64,000 nucleotides of DNA from Opitutia bacterium UBA953 (GTDB lineage: Bacteria; Verrucomicrobiota; Verrucomicrobiia; Opitutales; UBA953): positions 1 through 64,000 of the forward strand of contig DBCR01000004.1 in NCBI GenBank assembly GCA_002293125.1, in the 5' to 3' direction. This document shows positions 47,254-55,286 of the stretch, piece by piece (positions within the stretch are counted from its first letter, which is position 1; every line of letters begins with the position of its first letter). The position numbers were made by a program, and so were the translations under genes. The notes under the pieces were generated by a model. It ran no database searches and was not told the origin of the DNA. It worked only from the letters and a program-made list of their open reading frames with translations.

Positions 47254-48374
47254 CGCTTCAGCAGGGCGTCGGTCTCGCTCAGCTTGAAGCGGACGCTGAC
47301 GACGGAGTTCTGTTCAGGGCCTGCGGCGTATTGGACGTACGTCGTGGCCACGATCGTGCCGTCGGCGAGGAGCTCGACGCCTGGATAACCGCAATCCCCG
47401 GCGCGCTTGCCGTAATGATGGAGCAGCTTGACGCGCGTTTGGCCAGGGCGTCCGGATTTAAGGTCATCGTACGTGCCGACCCAGGCGACGAAGTGTCCTT
47501 TGGTGGGGCTGTTGAGGGCTTGGTCGCGGAAGCAGATGACCATGCGGCCGTCGGACGTGAAGACGCCGTTATGGCGATCGCCCGTGAGGCCCGTGCTCGT
47601 ATCGACCGGGGTCGACCACGTCGCGCCTTCATCTTGGCTGAACATCATCAGGCTACGGCCCTTGTGGGTATTCTCGCGGAGGAGGCAGGCGAGCTCCTTG
47701 CCGTCGGGAGAACGAAAGACGAAGGGCTCGCAGGGGTTCTTGCCGGAGACCTCGGCGACGATGCGGGGTTCGGACCAGGTGAAGCCACCGTCGGAGGTGA
47801 TCGTCTGCAATGTGACCAGCGGGGCCTTGTCGGCGCCGCCCGGACCGCGGTGATAGAGGCCGAGGGTGCGGCCATCCTTAAGTCGGACCACGCTGCTGAA
47901 CGTCATCACGCAGGGGAAGTTGAGCGGCGGCATTTCTTTCCATGTCTGGCCATCGTCCTCACTCATGATGCTCGGCATCCCCGGGCCGCCGCGTTTGCCG
48001 AGGGCGGCCGAGAAGACCCAGAGACGGGCTTTGCCGGCTGGATCGACGATGCGGTAAATGCTCGGGCAGTTCTGGTGGGTCGAGAATCCCTTCGGCAGGG
48101 TGGCATCAAGGCGCGTCCAGGATTTGCCGCCATCATCGCTGCGGGCCATCGGGCCGGCGGCGCCACCGTGATTGATGCACCAGACCGAGAAGATCGTCTG
48201 GCTGTTCGGCATCAGCAACGTCGTCGGGTGGCCTTGGTAAAGCGTCGGCGTGCCCGCGGCCACGACCACCTGGCGTTCCTTCTGGCCCGAGAGGTCGACC
48301 AAGGGCAGGTTCGGCTTCTCCTCGGCTGCGATCAAGGCGGCTAGGCAGAGCAGGGCGGGGAGCAGGGGGCGCAT
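47250..48374 (-). CDS. Secreted sialidase-like beta-propeller (BNR repeats)
   Basis: A 374-residue exported protein with signal peptide (about 1-17). Four Asp-box motifs are visible: SDDGGKSW, SEDDGQTW, TSDGGFTW and SQDEGATW, spaced as in a six-bladed sialidase propeller. The catalytic arginines of true sialidases cannot be confirmed, so it may be an exo-sialidase or another glycan hydrolase of the same fold. yhcH, a possible sialic-acid anomerase gene, lies far away at 9.5 kb. It is divergent from the photolyase-like gene. Confidence 0.78.
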   Translation of the reverse strand: MRPLLPALLCLAALIAAEEKPNLPLVDLSGQKERQVVVAAGTPTLYQGHPTTLLMPNSQTIFSVWCINHGGAAGPMARSDDGGKSWTRLDATLPKGFSTHQNCPSIYRIVDPAGKARLWVFSAALGKRGGPGMPSIMSEDDGQTWKEMPPLNFPCVMTFSSVVRLKDGRTLGLYHRGPGGADKAPLVTLQTITSDGGFTWSEPRIVAEVSGKNPCEPFVFRSPDGKELACLLRENTHKGRSLMMFSQDEGATWSTPVDTSTGLTGDRHNGVFTSDGRMVICFRDQALNSPTKGHFVAWVGTYDDLKSGRPGQTRVKLLHHYGKRAGDCGYPGVELLADGTIVATTYVQYAAGPEQNSVVSVRFKLSETDALLKR

Positions 48375-48492
48375 GGGGTCAGCCTGGTGGACGCCACAAG
48401 GGCTGCCAAGTCCTTTGCCCGTCTAAGCACATCGCCACAGGCTATGTAATCAGTCCGTTTGCGGAGTCAGGGGCTTTCGTTTAGGTCACGGC

Positions 48493-49704
48493 ATGTCCGT
48501 GCCGCTGGCTTTCATTCCGACCCGGGCCGCTGCCTTGGCTCGCCTGCAGGAGTTTCTACCCATCGCGGGACGCTATGCGACGGACCGCAATTTTGTCCGG
48601 CCGGGACACCCCAATATCTCGCGACTTTCTCCGTGGGTGCAGAAACGTCTGCTCCTGGAGCAAGAAATCGTCGATGCTGCCCGAGCCCGTTGGCCTTTCG
48701 AGACCGTCGAGAAGTTCGTGCAGGAGGTCTACTGGCGCACCTATTGGAAGGGCTGGCTCGAGCAACGTCCCGAAGCATGGTCCCGCTGGGTGGAAGCCGT
48801 GGCTCGCCTTCGCGATGCGTTGAGTGCCGGTCAAAGGTCGACGCTGGAAGCCGCGCTCGCTGGCCGCACCGGTATCGCGGGCTTTGATGACTGGACCAAG
48901 GAACTCGTGGCGACCGGCTACCTGCATAACCACGCCCGGATGTGGTTCGCCTCCATCTGGATCTTCACGCTGAAGCTGCCGTGGGAGCTCGGTGCCGCGT
49001 TCTTTTACGAACACCTGCTCGACGGGGATGTCGCCAGTAATACGCTCTCCTGGCGCTGGGTCGCCGGGTTACAGACGCCGGGTAAGACCTACGTCGCCAA
49101 GGCCGATAACATCGCACATTACACCGACGGGGATCATGCGCCGCAGGCCAGTCAGCTGGCCTCCGCTCCGTTTGCCATCAAAGAGGAGCCTTTACCCAAG
49201 GTGGTAGCGTGGACCGAAGACCCGGCGCAGTTGGCTTCGCTCAAGACTTACGAACGACTCGGCCTGTGGGTGCATCCTGAAGACCTTGCAGTCGAGCAGG
49301 GTGAACTTGCCGGCTTGAAGATTCAGACCATCAACGCCTCGTGGCCTAAGCCCATAGTTAAGAAGGCAGGATGGTCGGAGGCCGTCGCTACCTTGACGCA
49401 GGCCGCCTTGAGCGATGGCACATCCAGGGCAGCTGCTCACTTCGGGGCAGATGTCTCCGCTGAGCCCGCGGATGATCTTTCCGTAGCGATCGTGGACTGG
49501 GCCCAGAAGCATCAGCTCAAGCGGGTCGTCGCTTATCGTCCGTTCGTCGGTCCTTGGTTGGCCGAAGCCCGGGCCATCGAGTCTGCTCTCGCCCAGGCCG
49601 GCATCACTTTCACCTGGCGCCGTCGGGCCTGGGACTCGCGTCATTTTCCGCATGCGACCCGTGGTTACTTCCCCTTCTGGGAGTCGATTAAGTCGGCTGG
49701 TTGA
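48493..49704 (+). CDS. Photolyase/cryptochrome-like protein with FAD domain first
   Basis: A 403-residue protein. Residues about 8-215 match the photolyase FAD-binding domain: FVQEVYWRTYWKGWLE, GFDDWTKELVATGYLHNHAR and HLLDGDVASNTLSWRWVAGL. Residues about 225-403 look like a separate alpha/beta unit ending RHFPHATRGYFPFWE, resembling the antenna domain that is N-terminal in ordinary photolyases. Only 118 bp precede the gene and hold no antenna domain. The order is therefore reversed relative to standard CPD and (6-4) photolyases. It is probably a light-dependent DNA repair enzyme or a photoreceptor; which one is unclear. Confidence 0.72.
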   Translation: MSVPLAFIPTRAAALARLQEFLPIAGRYATDRNFVRPGHPNISRLSPWVQKRLLLEQEIVDAARARWPFETVEKFVQEVYWRTYWKGWLEQRPEAWSRWVEAVARLRDALSAGQRSTLEAALAGRTGIAGFDDWTKELVATGYLHNHARMWFASIWIFTLKLPWELGAAFFYEHLLDGDVASNTLSWRWVAGLQTPGKTYVAKADNIAHYTDGDHAPQASQLASAPFAIKEEPLPKVVAWTEDPAQLASLKTYERLGLWVHPEDLAVEQGELAGLKIQTINASWPKPIVKKAGWSEAVATLTQAALSDGTSRAAAHFGADVSAEPADDLSVAIVDWAQKHQLKRVVAYRPFVGPWLAEARAIESALAQAGITFTWRRRAWDSRHFPHATRGYFPFWESIKSAG

Positions 49705-49708
49705 AAGT

Positions 49709-49784
49709 TGGTGGGCCCACCGGGATTTGAACCCAGAACCAAGGAATTATGAGTTCCGTGCTCTAACCGTTGAGCTATAGGCCC
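49709..49784 (-). tRNA. tRNA with CAU anticodon (probably tRNA-Ile2)
   Basis: The gene has a 7-bp acceptor stem (GGGCCTA with TGGGCCC), D arm AGCTCAACGGTTAGAGC, anticodon loop CTCATAA, a T arm with GGTTCAAATCC and an encoded CCA end. The CAU anticodon fits elongator Met or lysidine-modified Ile2. The TTGGT variable region resembles Ile2 of E. coli, so Ile2 is favoured. Stem positions were checked by hand. Confidence 0.93.
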
Positions 49785-49870
49785 GTGCGATGGACTTTGG
49801 CCGAAAGGGGGTGGGAGGGAAAGCCGATTCGCTGGGTTGAAACGGAGTCGGATGAGGCCATAGTGCCCCC

Positions 49871-51013
49871 ATGCGCACCCCCGCATCGTTCTCCCGTCGC
49901 AACCTGATCAAAGGCCTTTTGGCCTCTCCGTTCTTCGCCGCGTCGGCCCGCGGAGCCGAAGCGCCCAAGCTTGTCGATCCCGCGCGAGGTCCGGGCGCCG
50001 GTTGGACGATCGCGGTCTTCCCCGATACGCAGAACTACGCGAAGTATGCCAAGAACCAGGCACACTTCGAGTTGATGACGAAATGGGTGAAGGAGCATCG
50101 CCAGGCTTGGAACATCGGCTTGGTCATGCACGAGGGCGATTTCGTGGAGCAGAACAACATCGCTGTCGGCGGAGGCGGAGGTTACGGCGACCAGAATTCG
50201 GAGTCGCAGTGGGCCTCGGTCAAGCGCGCCTTGCGGGTCTTCGATGGCGTGGTTCCGACGGTCTTCGCGACGGGTAACCACGATTATGGGGTGCGTAACG
50301 CCGAAGACCGTACGACGCAGTTCAACGACCATTTCCCGCTGACGCATAATCCGCTCACGTGCGACGGCCAGGGCGGCGGTATCTTTCTGGAAGGCCCGGC
50401 CACCCGCGACGGTAAGGTCACGCTCGAGAACGCGGCCTACGTCGTCAAGGTACCTGGCGGACGTAATTTGCTGATCGTCTCACTGGAGTGGGGTCCGCGG
50501 CGCTTCGCCGTCGAGTGGGCGCGCGAGCTCTTTGCCCGTCCTCGTTTCCGCGACCACCTCGGCATCCTGCTCATCCATGATTACCTGCTACCCAGCAATC
50601 AGCGCGACGGACAGGACGGCAACCGCAAGCGCCCCGGTAATCCTCATTGGTATAAGACCGGCCTGGCCGGCGACACCCATGACGGCGAAGACCTCTGGAA
50701 CACCCTCGTCCGCAAGACGCCCAACCTGCGCCTGGTGCTCAACGGACACGAGATGGGTGCCCACGTCGGGTATCGGCAGGATGACAACGACGCTGGCAAG
50801 GCGGTCCACCAGATGCTTTTCAACGCGCAGGGCCTCGGCGGCGGTTCCGATCACCGCGGTAACGGCGGCGATGGCTGGCTGCGTCTGCTGACCTTCGAGC
50901 CCGACGGACGCACGCTGTCAGTCCGCACTTTCTCTCCGTTACGGCTTCAGGACGGCCGTTCGCATTATTGGGACGACCCGCGCTGGCGCTTCAGCGTGGA
51001 CTTCGGCGGCTGA
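49871..51013 (+). CDS. Tat-exported calcineurin-like metallophosphoesterase
   Basis: A 380-residue exported phosphoesterase. The Tat signal SRRNLIKGLLASPFFAASA is at about 8-26. Metal-binding blocks in order are FPDTQNY near 52, MHEGDFVEQ near 92, TGNHDYG near 137, LLIHDYL near 237 and LNGHEMG near 294. In the first block the usual D-x-H has Gln in place of His (PDTQ), as in a subset of this family. It starts 86 bp past the 5' end of the divergent tRNA gene. The substrate is unknown; phosphodiesters are likely. Confidence 0.88.
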   Translation: MRTPASFSRRNLIKGLLASPFFAASARGAEAPKLVDPARGPGAGWTIAVFPDTQNYAKYAKNQAHFELMTKWVKEHRQAWNIGLVMHEGDFVEQNNIAVGGGGGYGDQNSESQWASVKRALRVFDGVVPTVFATGNHDYGVRNAEDRTTQFNDHFPLTHNPLTCDGQGGGIFLEGPATRDGKVTLENAAYVVKVPGGRNLLIVSLEWGPRRFAVEWARELFARPRFRDHLGILLIHDYLLPSNQRDGQDGNRKRPGNPHWYKTGLAGDTHDGEDLWNTLVRKTPNLRLVLNGHEMGAHVGYRQDDNDAGKAVHQMLFNAQGLGGGSDHRGNGGDGWLRLLTFEPDGRTLSVRTFSPLRLQDGRSHYWDDPRWRFSVDFGG

Positions 51014-51022
51014 GGTCAGGCC

Positions 51023-52417
51023 TTACTTCGCGACGACGTCAATCAGCTGGCTGCGGACCGGGACGACGGTCGCGCGGTGCTGCTCGACGGCCGCGGCAAG
51101 GCGGGCGACGACGTCCGGATGGTCGGCGGAGATCTCGTGGGCTTCGGAGGGGTCGACGGCGAGGTTGAAGAGGAGCGGCTTGGCGTGCTCGACGGGTTTG
51201 GGGTCTCCGTAGGAGCCTTGGGTGATGAAGTGGATCTTCCAGTCGCCGAGGCGGGCGGCGAAGAGCTTCTCGCCACGGTAGTAACAGAAGAGCCCGCGGT
51301 CGACGGCGCGTTCTTCGAGCAGGAGCGACGAAAGGTCGGCGCCGTCCATCGGTCGGTCATTCGGTATTTTAGCGCCGGCAAGTTTCGCGGCGGTCGGATA
51401 GAGATCCAGCATCGTGCCGACGTTGTCGGTCACGCCCGGCTTGATCTTGCCGGGCCACCAGGCGATACCGGGTACGCGCATGCCGCCTTCCCAGGTGCTG
51501 CCCTTGCCGTCCTTGAGCAGGCCAGCGCTGCCCCCGGTCTCGGTGCCCATGAGCGTCCACGGGCCGTTGTCGCTGGTAAAGAAGACGAGGGTGTTGTCGG
51601 CGACGCCGTTGGCCTTGAGGGCCTTGAGCACCTCGCCGACGTTCCAGTCGAGTTCGGCGAGCACGTCACCGTAGATGCCGCGCGAGCTCTTGCCCTTGAA
51701 GCGTTCCGACGCGAAGAGCGGCGTGTGCGGGAAAGTGTGCGGAATATAAAGGAAGAACGGCTTGTCCTTGTTTGTGCCGATGAACTTCGTGGCCTCTTCA
51801 GCGTAACGCTTCGACAATTGGGTCTGGTCGGTGCGGGGTTCGAGGAGCTCGCGGCCGCGGTAGAGGGCGGCGTTCCACCATTCCGGATCCTGGGCGACGA
51901 GCGCGTTGGCGCGCGGTGGCTTCGGCTTATCGGACGGGTTCATGTCGTTCGAATGCATCAGTCCGAAGTGAAAATCGAACCCGTGGGCGAGCGGGTGGTG
52001 CTGCGGCTGGTTATTGGCCCAGACGCCGAGGTGCCACTTACCGATGATGCCCGTCGCGTAGCCAGCGTCCTTGAGCGTCTGCGCCAGTGTGACTTCGGAA
52101 GCGGGCAGGCCGCCGGTGGAAATCGCGCGCAGGACGCGGAACTGGTTGTGGGCCATGCCGGAGCGGATCGGGTAACGACCCGTCAAGAGGGCGGCGCGAC
52201 TCGGGGTGCAGACCTCGGCGGCGGAATAGAACTGGGTGAAGCGCAGGCCTTCGGCCGCCATCTTGTCGAGATGCGGCGTCTTGATCGTCGGGTGGCCATA
52301 GCAGCCCAGGTCGCCGTAGCCGAGGTCGTCGGCCAGGATGACGACGATGTTCGGACGAGGCGCAGCGTAAGCACCGAGGGAGACCGCGATGAGCAGAGCT
52401 AGTAGCAGGGGTTGCAT
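51023..52417 (-). CDS. Secreted sulfatase (arylsulfatase A-like)
   Basis: A 464-residue exported sulfatase with signal peptide (about 1-18). LADDLGYGDLGCYG near 29-42 binds metal; the formylglycine motif is CTPSR with Cys70, then AALLTGRY. GKWHLG near 127, PHTFPHTPLF near 217 and FTSDNGPW near 275 are the remaining blocks. Unlike several relatives here it has no lysine-rich tail. The ATG at 52417 is used because the upstream extension is not signal-like. It converges on the metallophosphoesterase gene with a 9-bp gap. Confidence 0.9.
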   Translation of the reverse strand: MQPLLLALLIAVSLGAYAAPRPNIVVILADDLGYGDLGCYGHPTIKTPHLDKMAAEGLRFTQFYSAAEVCTPSRAALLTGRYPIRSGMAHNQFRVLRAISTGGLPASEVTLAQTLKDAGYATGIIGKWHLGVWANNQPQHHPLAHGFDFHFGLMHSNDMNPSDKPKPPRANALVAQDPEWWNAALYRGRELLEPRTDQTQLSKRYAEEATKFIGTNKDKPFFLYIPHTFPHTPLFASERFKGKSSRGIYGDVLAELDWNVGEVLKALKANGVADNTLVFFTSDNGPWTLMGTETGGSAGLLKDGKGSTWEGGMRVPGIAWWPGKIKPGVTDNVGTMLDLYPTAAKLAGAKIPNDRPMDGADLSSLLLEERAVDRGLFCYYRGEKLFAARLGDWKIHFITQGSYGDPKPVEHAKPLLFNLAVDPSEAHEISADHPDVVARLAAAVEQHRATVVPVRSQLIDVVAK

Positions 52418-52464
52418 AACGACAAACACACCGCCAAATGGGATTGGAGGCAAAGCCCATTTTG

Positions 52465-52854
52465 ATGACCCCCGAGCAACGCGCACAGTTTAGTCAGGCG
52501 GTCTTCCGGTTTGCGCCCCTGCCGGCGGATTGGCCGGCGGATTTCGCGATCATCACGGCCTATGATCCTGATGGGTTGCCGAAGGCCCCCGAACGTAATC
52601 TCGAGGCTGACACGGCCTTAGAGGCCGAACTTCGGGCGGCGGGGTATCGCCCGCATCGGATCACCGGCGGTTCGGCCGACGGGGTGCATCTTGAGCCCGG
52701 CTGGGGCGTGCCCATCGGTCTACCCGGGGCGGTGGAGTTCGGGCGTCGCTATCGTCAGCTGGCTATCTTCGCTGTCAGGGCGGGGCGATTGGCGTTGGTA
52801 GATTGCGAGGACGGCTCAGCCGAGGACCTAGGGCGGGACTTCCGGGCGTTCTGA
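52465..52854 (+). CDS. DUF3293 family protein
   Basis: A 129-residue cytosolic protein. The segments FAIITAYDPDG, LEAELRAAGYRPHRITGGS and the C-terminal RRYRQLAIFAVRAGRLALVD match DUF3293, a small family of unknown function. The chosen ATG is preceded by GGAGG 14 bp away; an ATG at 52438 would add nine residues and overlap the divergent sulfatase promoter region. The redoxin gene follows 61 bp later in the same direction. Confidence 0.7.
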   Translation: MTPEQRAQFSQAVFRFAPLPADWPADFAIITAYDPDGLPKAPERNLEADTALEAELRAAGYRPHRITGGSADGVHLEPGWGVPIGLPGAVEFGRRYRQLAIFAVRAGRLALVDCEDGSAEDLGRDFRAF

Positions 52855-52915
52855 CGATTTTCGGATTGGAACACCTCGGGATTTAGGGACTCTAATCCGT
52901 AACCCCTTACACCCC

Positions 52916-54133
52916 ATGAAGAGCCTAATGTCCCTCCTCGCCGTCCTGGCCGCCGTTGTCGGCGTCCGCGCCGCCGATGCCCCCGGTCTGGTCAACGGTC
53001 ACCCGCCGGATATCCGTACGCTCAAGCCTGGCGATACCGCTCCTGACTTCGAGCTGCTCGGTACCGACGGCAAGAAGCACAAGCTCGCCGAATACACCGG
53101 TGGCGAAGCCCTCGTCGTGCTCTTCACCTCCAACCACTGCCCGACCTCGCACAGCATCGAGCGCCGCCTCCAGAAGTTCTACGAAGAATACAAGGGCAAG
53201 GGCGTGAAGCTCGTCGCGATCAACCCCAACCACCCGGACGGCCTCAGTAAGGATGAGCTCGGTTACGGTGAGTTCGGCGACTCCTACGCCGAGATGAAGC
53301 CCTACGCTGAGAAGAACAAGTGGACCTTCGACTACCTTTACGACGGCGACACCCAGACCGTGGCCCGCGCCTACGGATGCCTCGCTACCCCGCACGTCTT
53401 CGTCTTCGATAAGAACCTCAAGCTCCGCTACCAGGGCCGTTTCGACGACTCCCGCTTCTACGACGACAGCACCGTGAAGTCCAAGGACTGCCAGAACGCC
53501 GTCGACGCCATCCTCGCCGGTAAGCCGGTCGAACTCGAACTCACCAAGCCCATGGGTTGCTCCACCAAGTGGCGCGAGAAGAAGGCCCTGCACGACGTCA
53601 AGCACGAGACCTGGGCGAAGACCCCGGTCACCGTCGAGCTGATCGACAAGGCTGGTATCGCCAACCTGCGCGCCAACAAGTCGAACAAGTACCGCATGAT
53701 CAACGTCTGGGCCACCTGGTGCCCGCCTTGCGTCAAGGAGTTCCCTGACCTCGTCGAGATCTCCCGTAAGTTCGACATGCGCGACTTCGAGCTCGTTACC
53801 ATCACCCTGGATGACCCCAAGGACAAGGCCAAGGCCGAGGCGTTCCTCTTCAAGCAGGCCGCCGGCCTCAGCAAGAAGGTCGAGAACTCCCTCAAGAAGG
53901 AAGGCCGCACCACCAATAGCTACCTCTTCGCCGGCAGCGGTGACGATCTCGCGTCCGTCCTCGACAAGGAGATGCCAGGCCCCATCCCGCACACCATCGT
54001 CGTGGCTCCTGGCGGCGAGATCATCTACCGTCACACCGGCATCATCGATCGCGCCGCGACCGAGAACGCCATCCTCGACAAGATGAACCGCTTCTATTCG
54101 CCTGGTGCCGTGAAGGCCTCGGCGAAGAAGTAA
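52916..54133 (+). CDS. Exported tandem thioredoxin-fold protein (redoxin plus TlpA-like)
   Basis: A 405-residue protein with a signal peptide at about 1-20. The first AhpC/redoxin domain (about 35-200) has TSNHCPTS with Cys75 and no second Cys in the usual place. The second domain (about 245-390) has the disulfide motif WATWCPPC with Cys269 and Cys272. The pairing suggests a peroxiredoxin-like or reductant-accepting half fused to a thiol-disulfide half. Such proteins could keep apocytochrome cysteines reduced for the ccsBA system. A strong terminator follows the stop. Confidence 0.85.
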   Translation: MKSLMSLLAVLAAVVGVRAADAPGLVNGHPPDIRTLKPGDTAPDFELLGTDGKKHKLAEYTGGEALVVLFTSNHCPTSHSIERRLQKFYEEYKGKGVKLVAINPNHPDGLSKDELGYGEFGDSYAEMKPYAEKNKWTFDYLYDGDTQTVARAYGCLATPHVFVFDKNLKLRYQGRFDDSRFYDDSTVKSKDCQNAVDAILAGKPVELELTKPMGCSTKWREKKALHDVKHETWAKTPVTVELIDKAGIANLRANKSNKYRMINVWATWCPPCVKEFPDLVEISRKFDMRDFELVTITLDDPKDKAKAEAFLFKQAAGLSKKVENSLKKEGRTTNSYLFAGSGDDLASVLDKEMPGPIPHTIVVAPGGEIIYRHTGIIDRAATENAILDKMNRFYSPGAVKASAKK

Positions 54134-54150
54134 TTCGTTTCCCCTGAAAG

Positions 54151-54189
54151 AAAGCCCCGGACGTAGTGATGCGGCCCGGGGCTTTTTGT
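54151..54189 (+). terminator. Rho-independent terminator after the redoxin gene
   Basis: AAAGCCCCGG (54151-54160) pairs perfectly with CCGGGGCTTT (54176-54185), followed by TTGTT. The plus-strand T run is five long. Confidence 0.88.
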
Positions 54190-54205
54190 TGGATAACCGT
54201 CAGAC

Positions 54206-54949
54206 TCAGATCGCGATGGCGAACGTCTGATCCAGCGGGTTGAGCCAGACCTTCACGCGCGGCATCCAAGACGGGCCGATGATCGCGTCGATATCAAGGG
54301 CGCGCAGGAACGGACCCATCGGTACCGGCGAGATGCCGCCACCGAGCACGCACGGGGCTTCGCCGACGGTTTCGAGCAGGTCATGGCCGGCGAGCGTGAA
54401 GGGTAGCACGTAAGACTGCGGGATATGCAGGTCACCGAACATCGGGCTGAAATCCTTGAAGCCGGTCAGGGCCTTCGCGCCCTTCACGAACTTCTTGTCG
54501 GTCACGTAGCCATACTGCGCGCCCGTGTCCCAGAGCACGCGGGCCGGATGGCCGCTGAGCGTGACATGGAAGAGCGGGATGTCGGACATCGGAGCGAGTT
54601 CGTAGGCCTGAGCCTTGAAGCCAGCCGGCATCTCATCGCCGGCCGTCAGCGTGCGGTGGGCGACGTCGAAGAGCAGGGTGGTCTGGGCGAGCAGGTCCAT
54701 GCCCAGCAGCGCGTCGACCTGGGCGCCGATCTCGGCGGACAGCTTGTCGAAAGTGAAGCCCATGTAGCCGCCCTTGTTCACCCCGTGGTTCTGGTTCTGC
54801 CAGGTCAGGCGGCCAGAAGTCGAGGAACTGAAGGGGGCGCCCGTATCGATCAGGGCGCGACCTTCGGGGAGGTCGATGAACAGGTGACGGTTGAGGAGAT
54901 ACAGCTTGTAGGTGCAGACCATGGAGGAAATGTGCGTTTTACGGGACAT
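54206..54949 (-). CDS. Single-chain double-DTG aspartyl protease (retropepsin-like), cytosolic
   Basis: A 247-residue protein with two retropepsin-like halves. Each half has a catalytic triad motif and a later hydrophobic-hydrophobic-Gly motif: ALIDTGAPFS (Asp35) with ALLGMDLL, then VLWDTGAQYG (Asp141) with AIIGPSW. Both aspartates needed for a retropepsin dimer are therefore on one chain, as in pepsin. No signal peptide is visible, so it is likely cytosolic. The ATG at 54949 is chosen; ATG at 54922 and TTG at 54994 are alternatives. A promoter-like TTGACA lies just upstream. Confidence 0.78.
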   Translation of the reverse strand: MSRKTHISSMVCTYKLYLLNRHLFIDLPEGRALIDTGAPFSSSTSGRLTWQNQNHGVNKGGYMGFTFDKLSAEIGAQVDALLGMDLLAQTTLLFDVAHRTLTAGDEMPAGFKAQAYELAPMSDIPLFHVTLSGHPARVLWDTGAQYGYVTDKKFVKGAKALTGFKDFSPMFGDLHIPQSYVLPFTLAGHDLLETVGEAPCVLGGGISPVPMGPFLRALDIDAIIGPSWMPRVKVWLNPLDQTFAIAI

Positions 54950-54966
54950 GGGAGGGATTGCTGACA

Positions 54967-54994
54967 GTTGTAAATGGTAACAGTAAGATGTCAA
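54967..54994 (-). promoter_or_regulatory. Sigma-70-like promoter for the aspartyl protease
   Basis: TTGACA (54989-54994, minus strand) and TACAAC (54967-54972) are 16 bp apart. The ATG at 54949 would give a short leader. The -35 is a perfect consensus match. An imperfect dyad (ACAGTTGTAA/GGTAACAGT) overlaps it. Confidence 0.35.
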
Positions 54995-55010
54995 GCGACA
55001 GAACGCCTGA

Positions 55011-55207
55011 AAAGGGAGACCGGAAACCGGATGATTGGCTGGGGCTCATTCTCAGGTTCCAGGTCTCGGCTGCAGGTTCGGGTGCGGGCACAGGTTCAGG
55101 TACAGGTCCCGGGCCCTGCACCTGAATCCGAACACCTGAACCAGGCGCCCGATACCCGAGACCAGAGACCTGAAAATGACCCGCAGCATCCTTTCCGGTC
55201 TCCCTTT
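55011..55207. repeat. ~197-bp imperfect palindrome with CAGGTN units
   Basis: The outer ends AAAGGGAGACCGG (55011-55023) and CCGGTCTCCCTTT (55195-55207) are exact reverse complements. The arms stay alignable to the centre near 55110 with small gaps, and are built from degenerate CAGGTT/CAGGTC/CAGGTA hexamers. CAGGTCTCGG (55060-55069) is shared with the element at 30.6 kb. No gene is visible in the 337-bp gap it occupies between the aspartyl protease gene and the sugar operon. Confidence 0.8.
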
Positions 55208-55228
55208 GAGCCCTTGTCTCTGTCTGGG

Positions 55229-55268
55229 CATAAAGAGGCCCCGGATCGGGTGATCAGGGGCCTCTGGA
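55229..55268 (-). terminator. Terminator of the four-gene sugar operon
   Basis: AGAGGCCCC (55234-55242) pairs perfectly with GGGGCCTCT (55257-55265) around a 14-base loop. On the minus strand TTTATG follows, a short U-tract. It lies about 20 bp past the dehydrogenase stop. Confidence 0.65.
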
Positions 55269-55286
55269 GGGCGGCTGGAGGGCTGT

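Noticed and set aside
47249..47254. Overlapping stop codons in the palindrome GTTAAC between the PhoD-like and sialidase-like genes
   Set aside because: Simple convergent overlap in a compact genome; no hairpin or other sign of function.
49665..49886. Short minus-strand frame ending in GSNPGGPTN-like sequence
   Set aside because: It is the translation of the tRNA gene itself, a common artefact.
51077..52402. Plus-strand frame of 441 codons opposite the sulfatase at 51 kb
   Set aside because: Same shadow pattern; the sulfatase frame has the conserved blocks.
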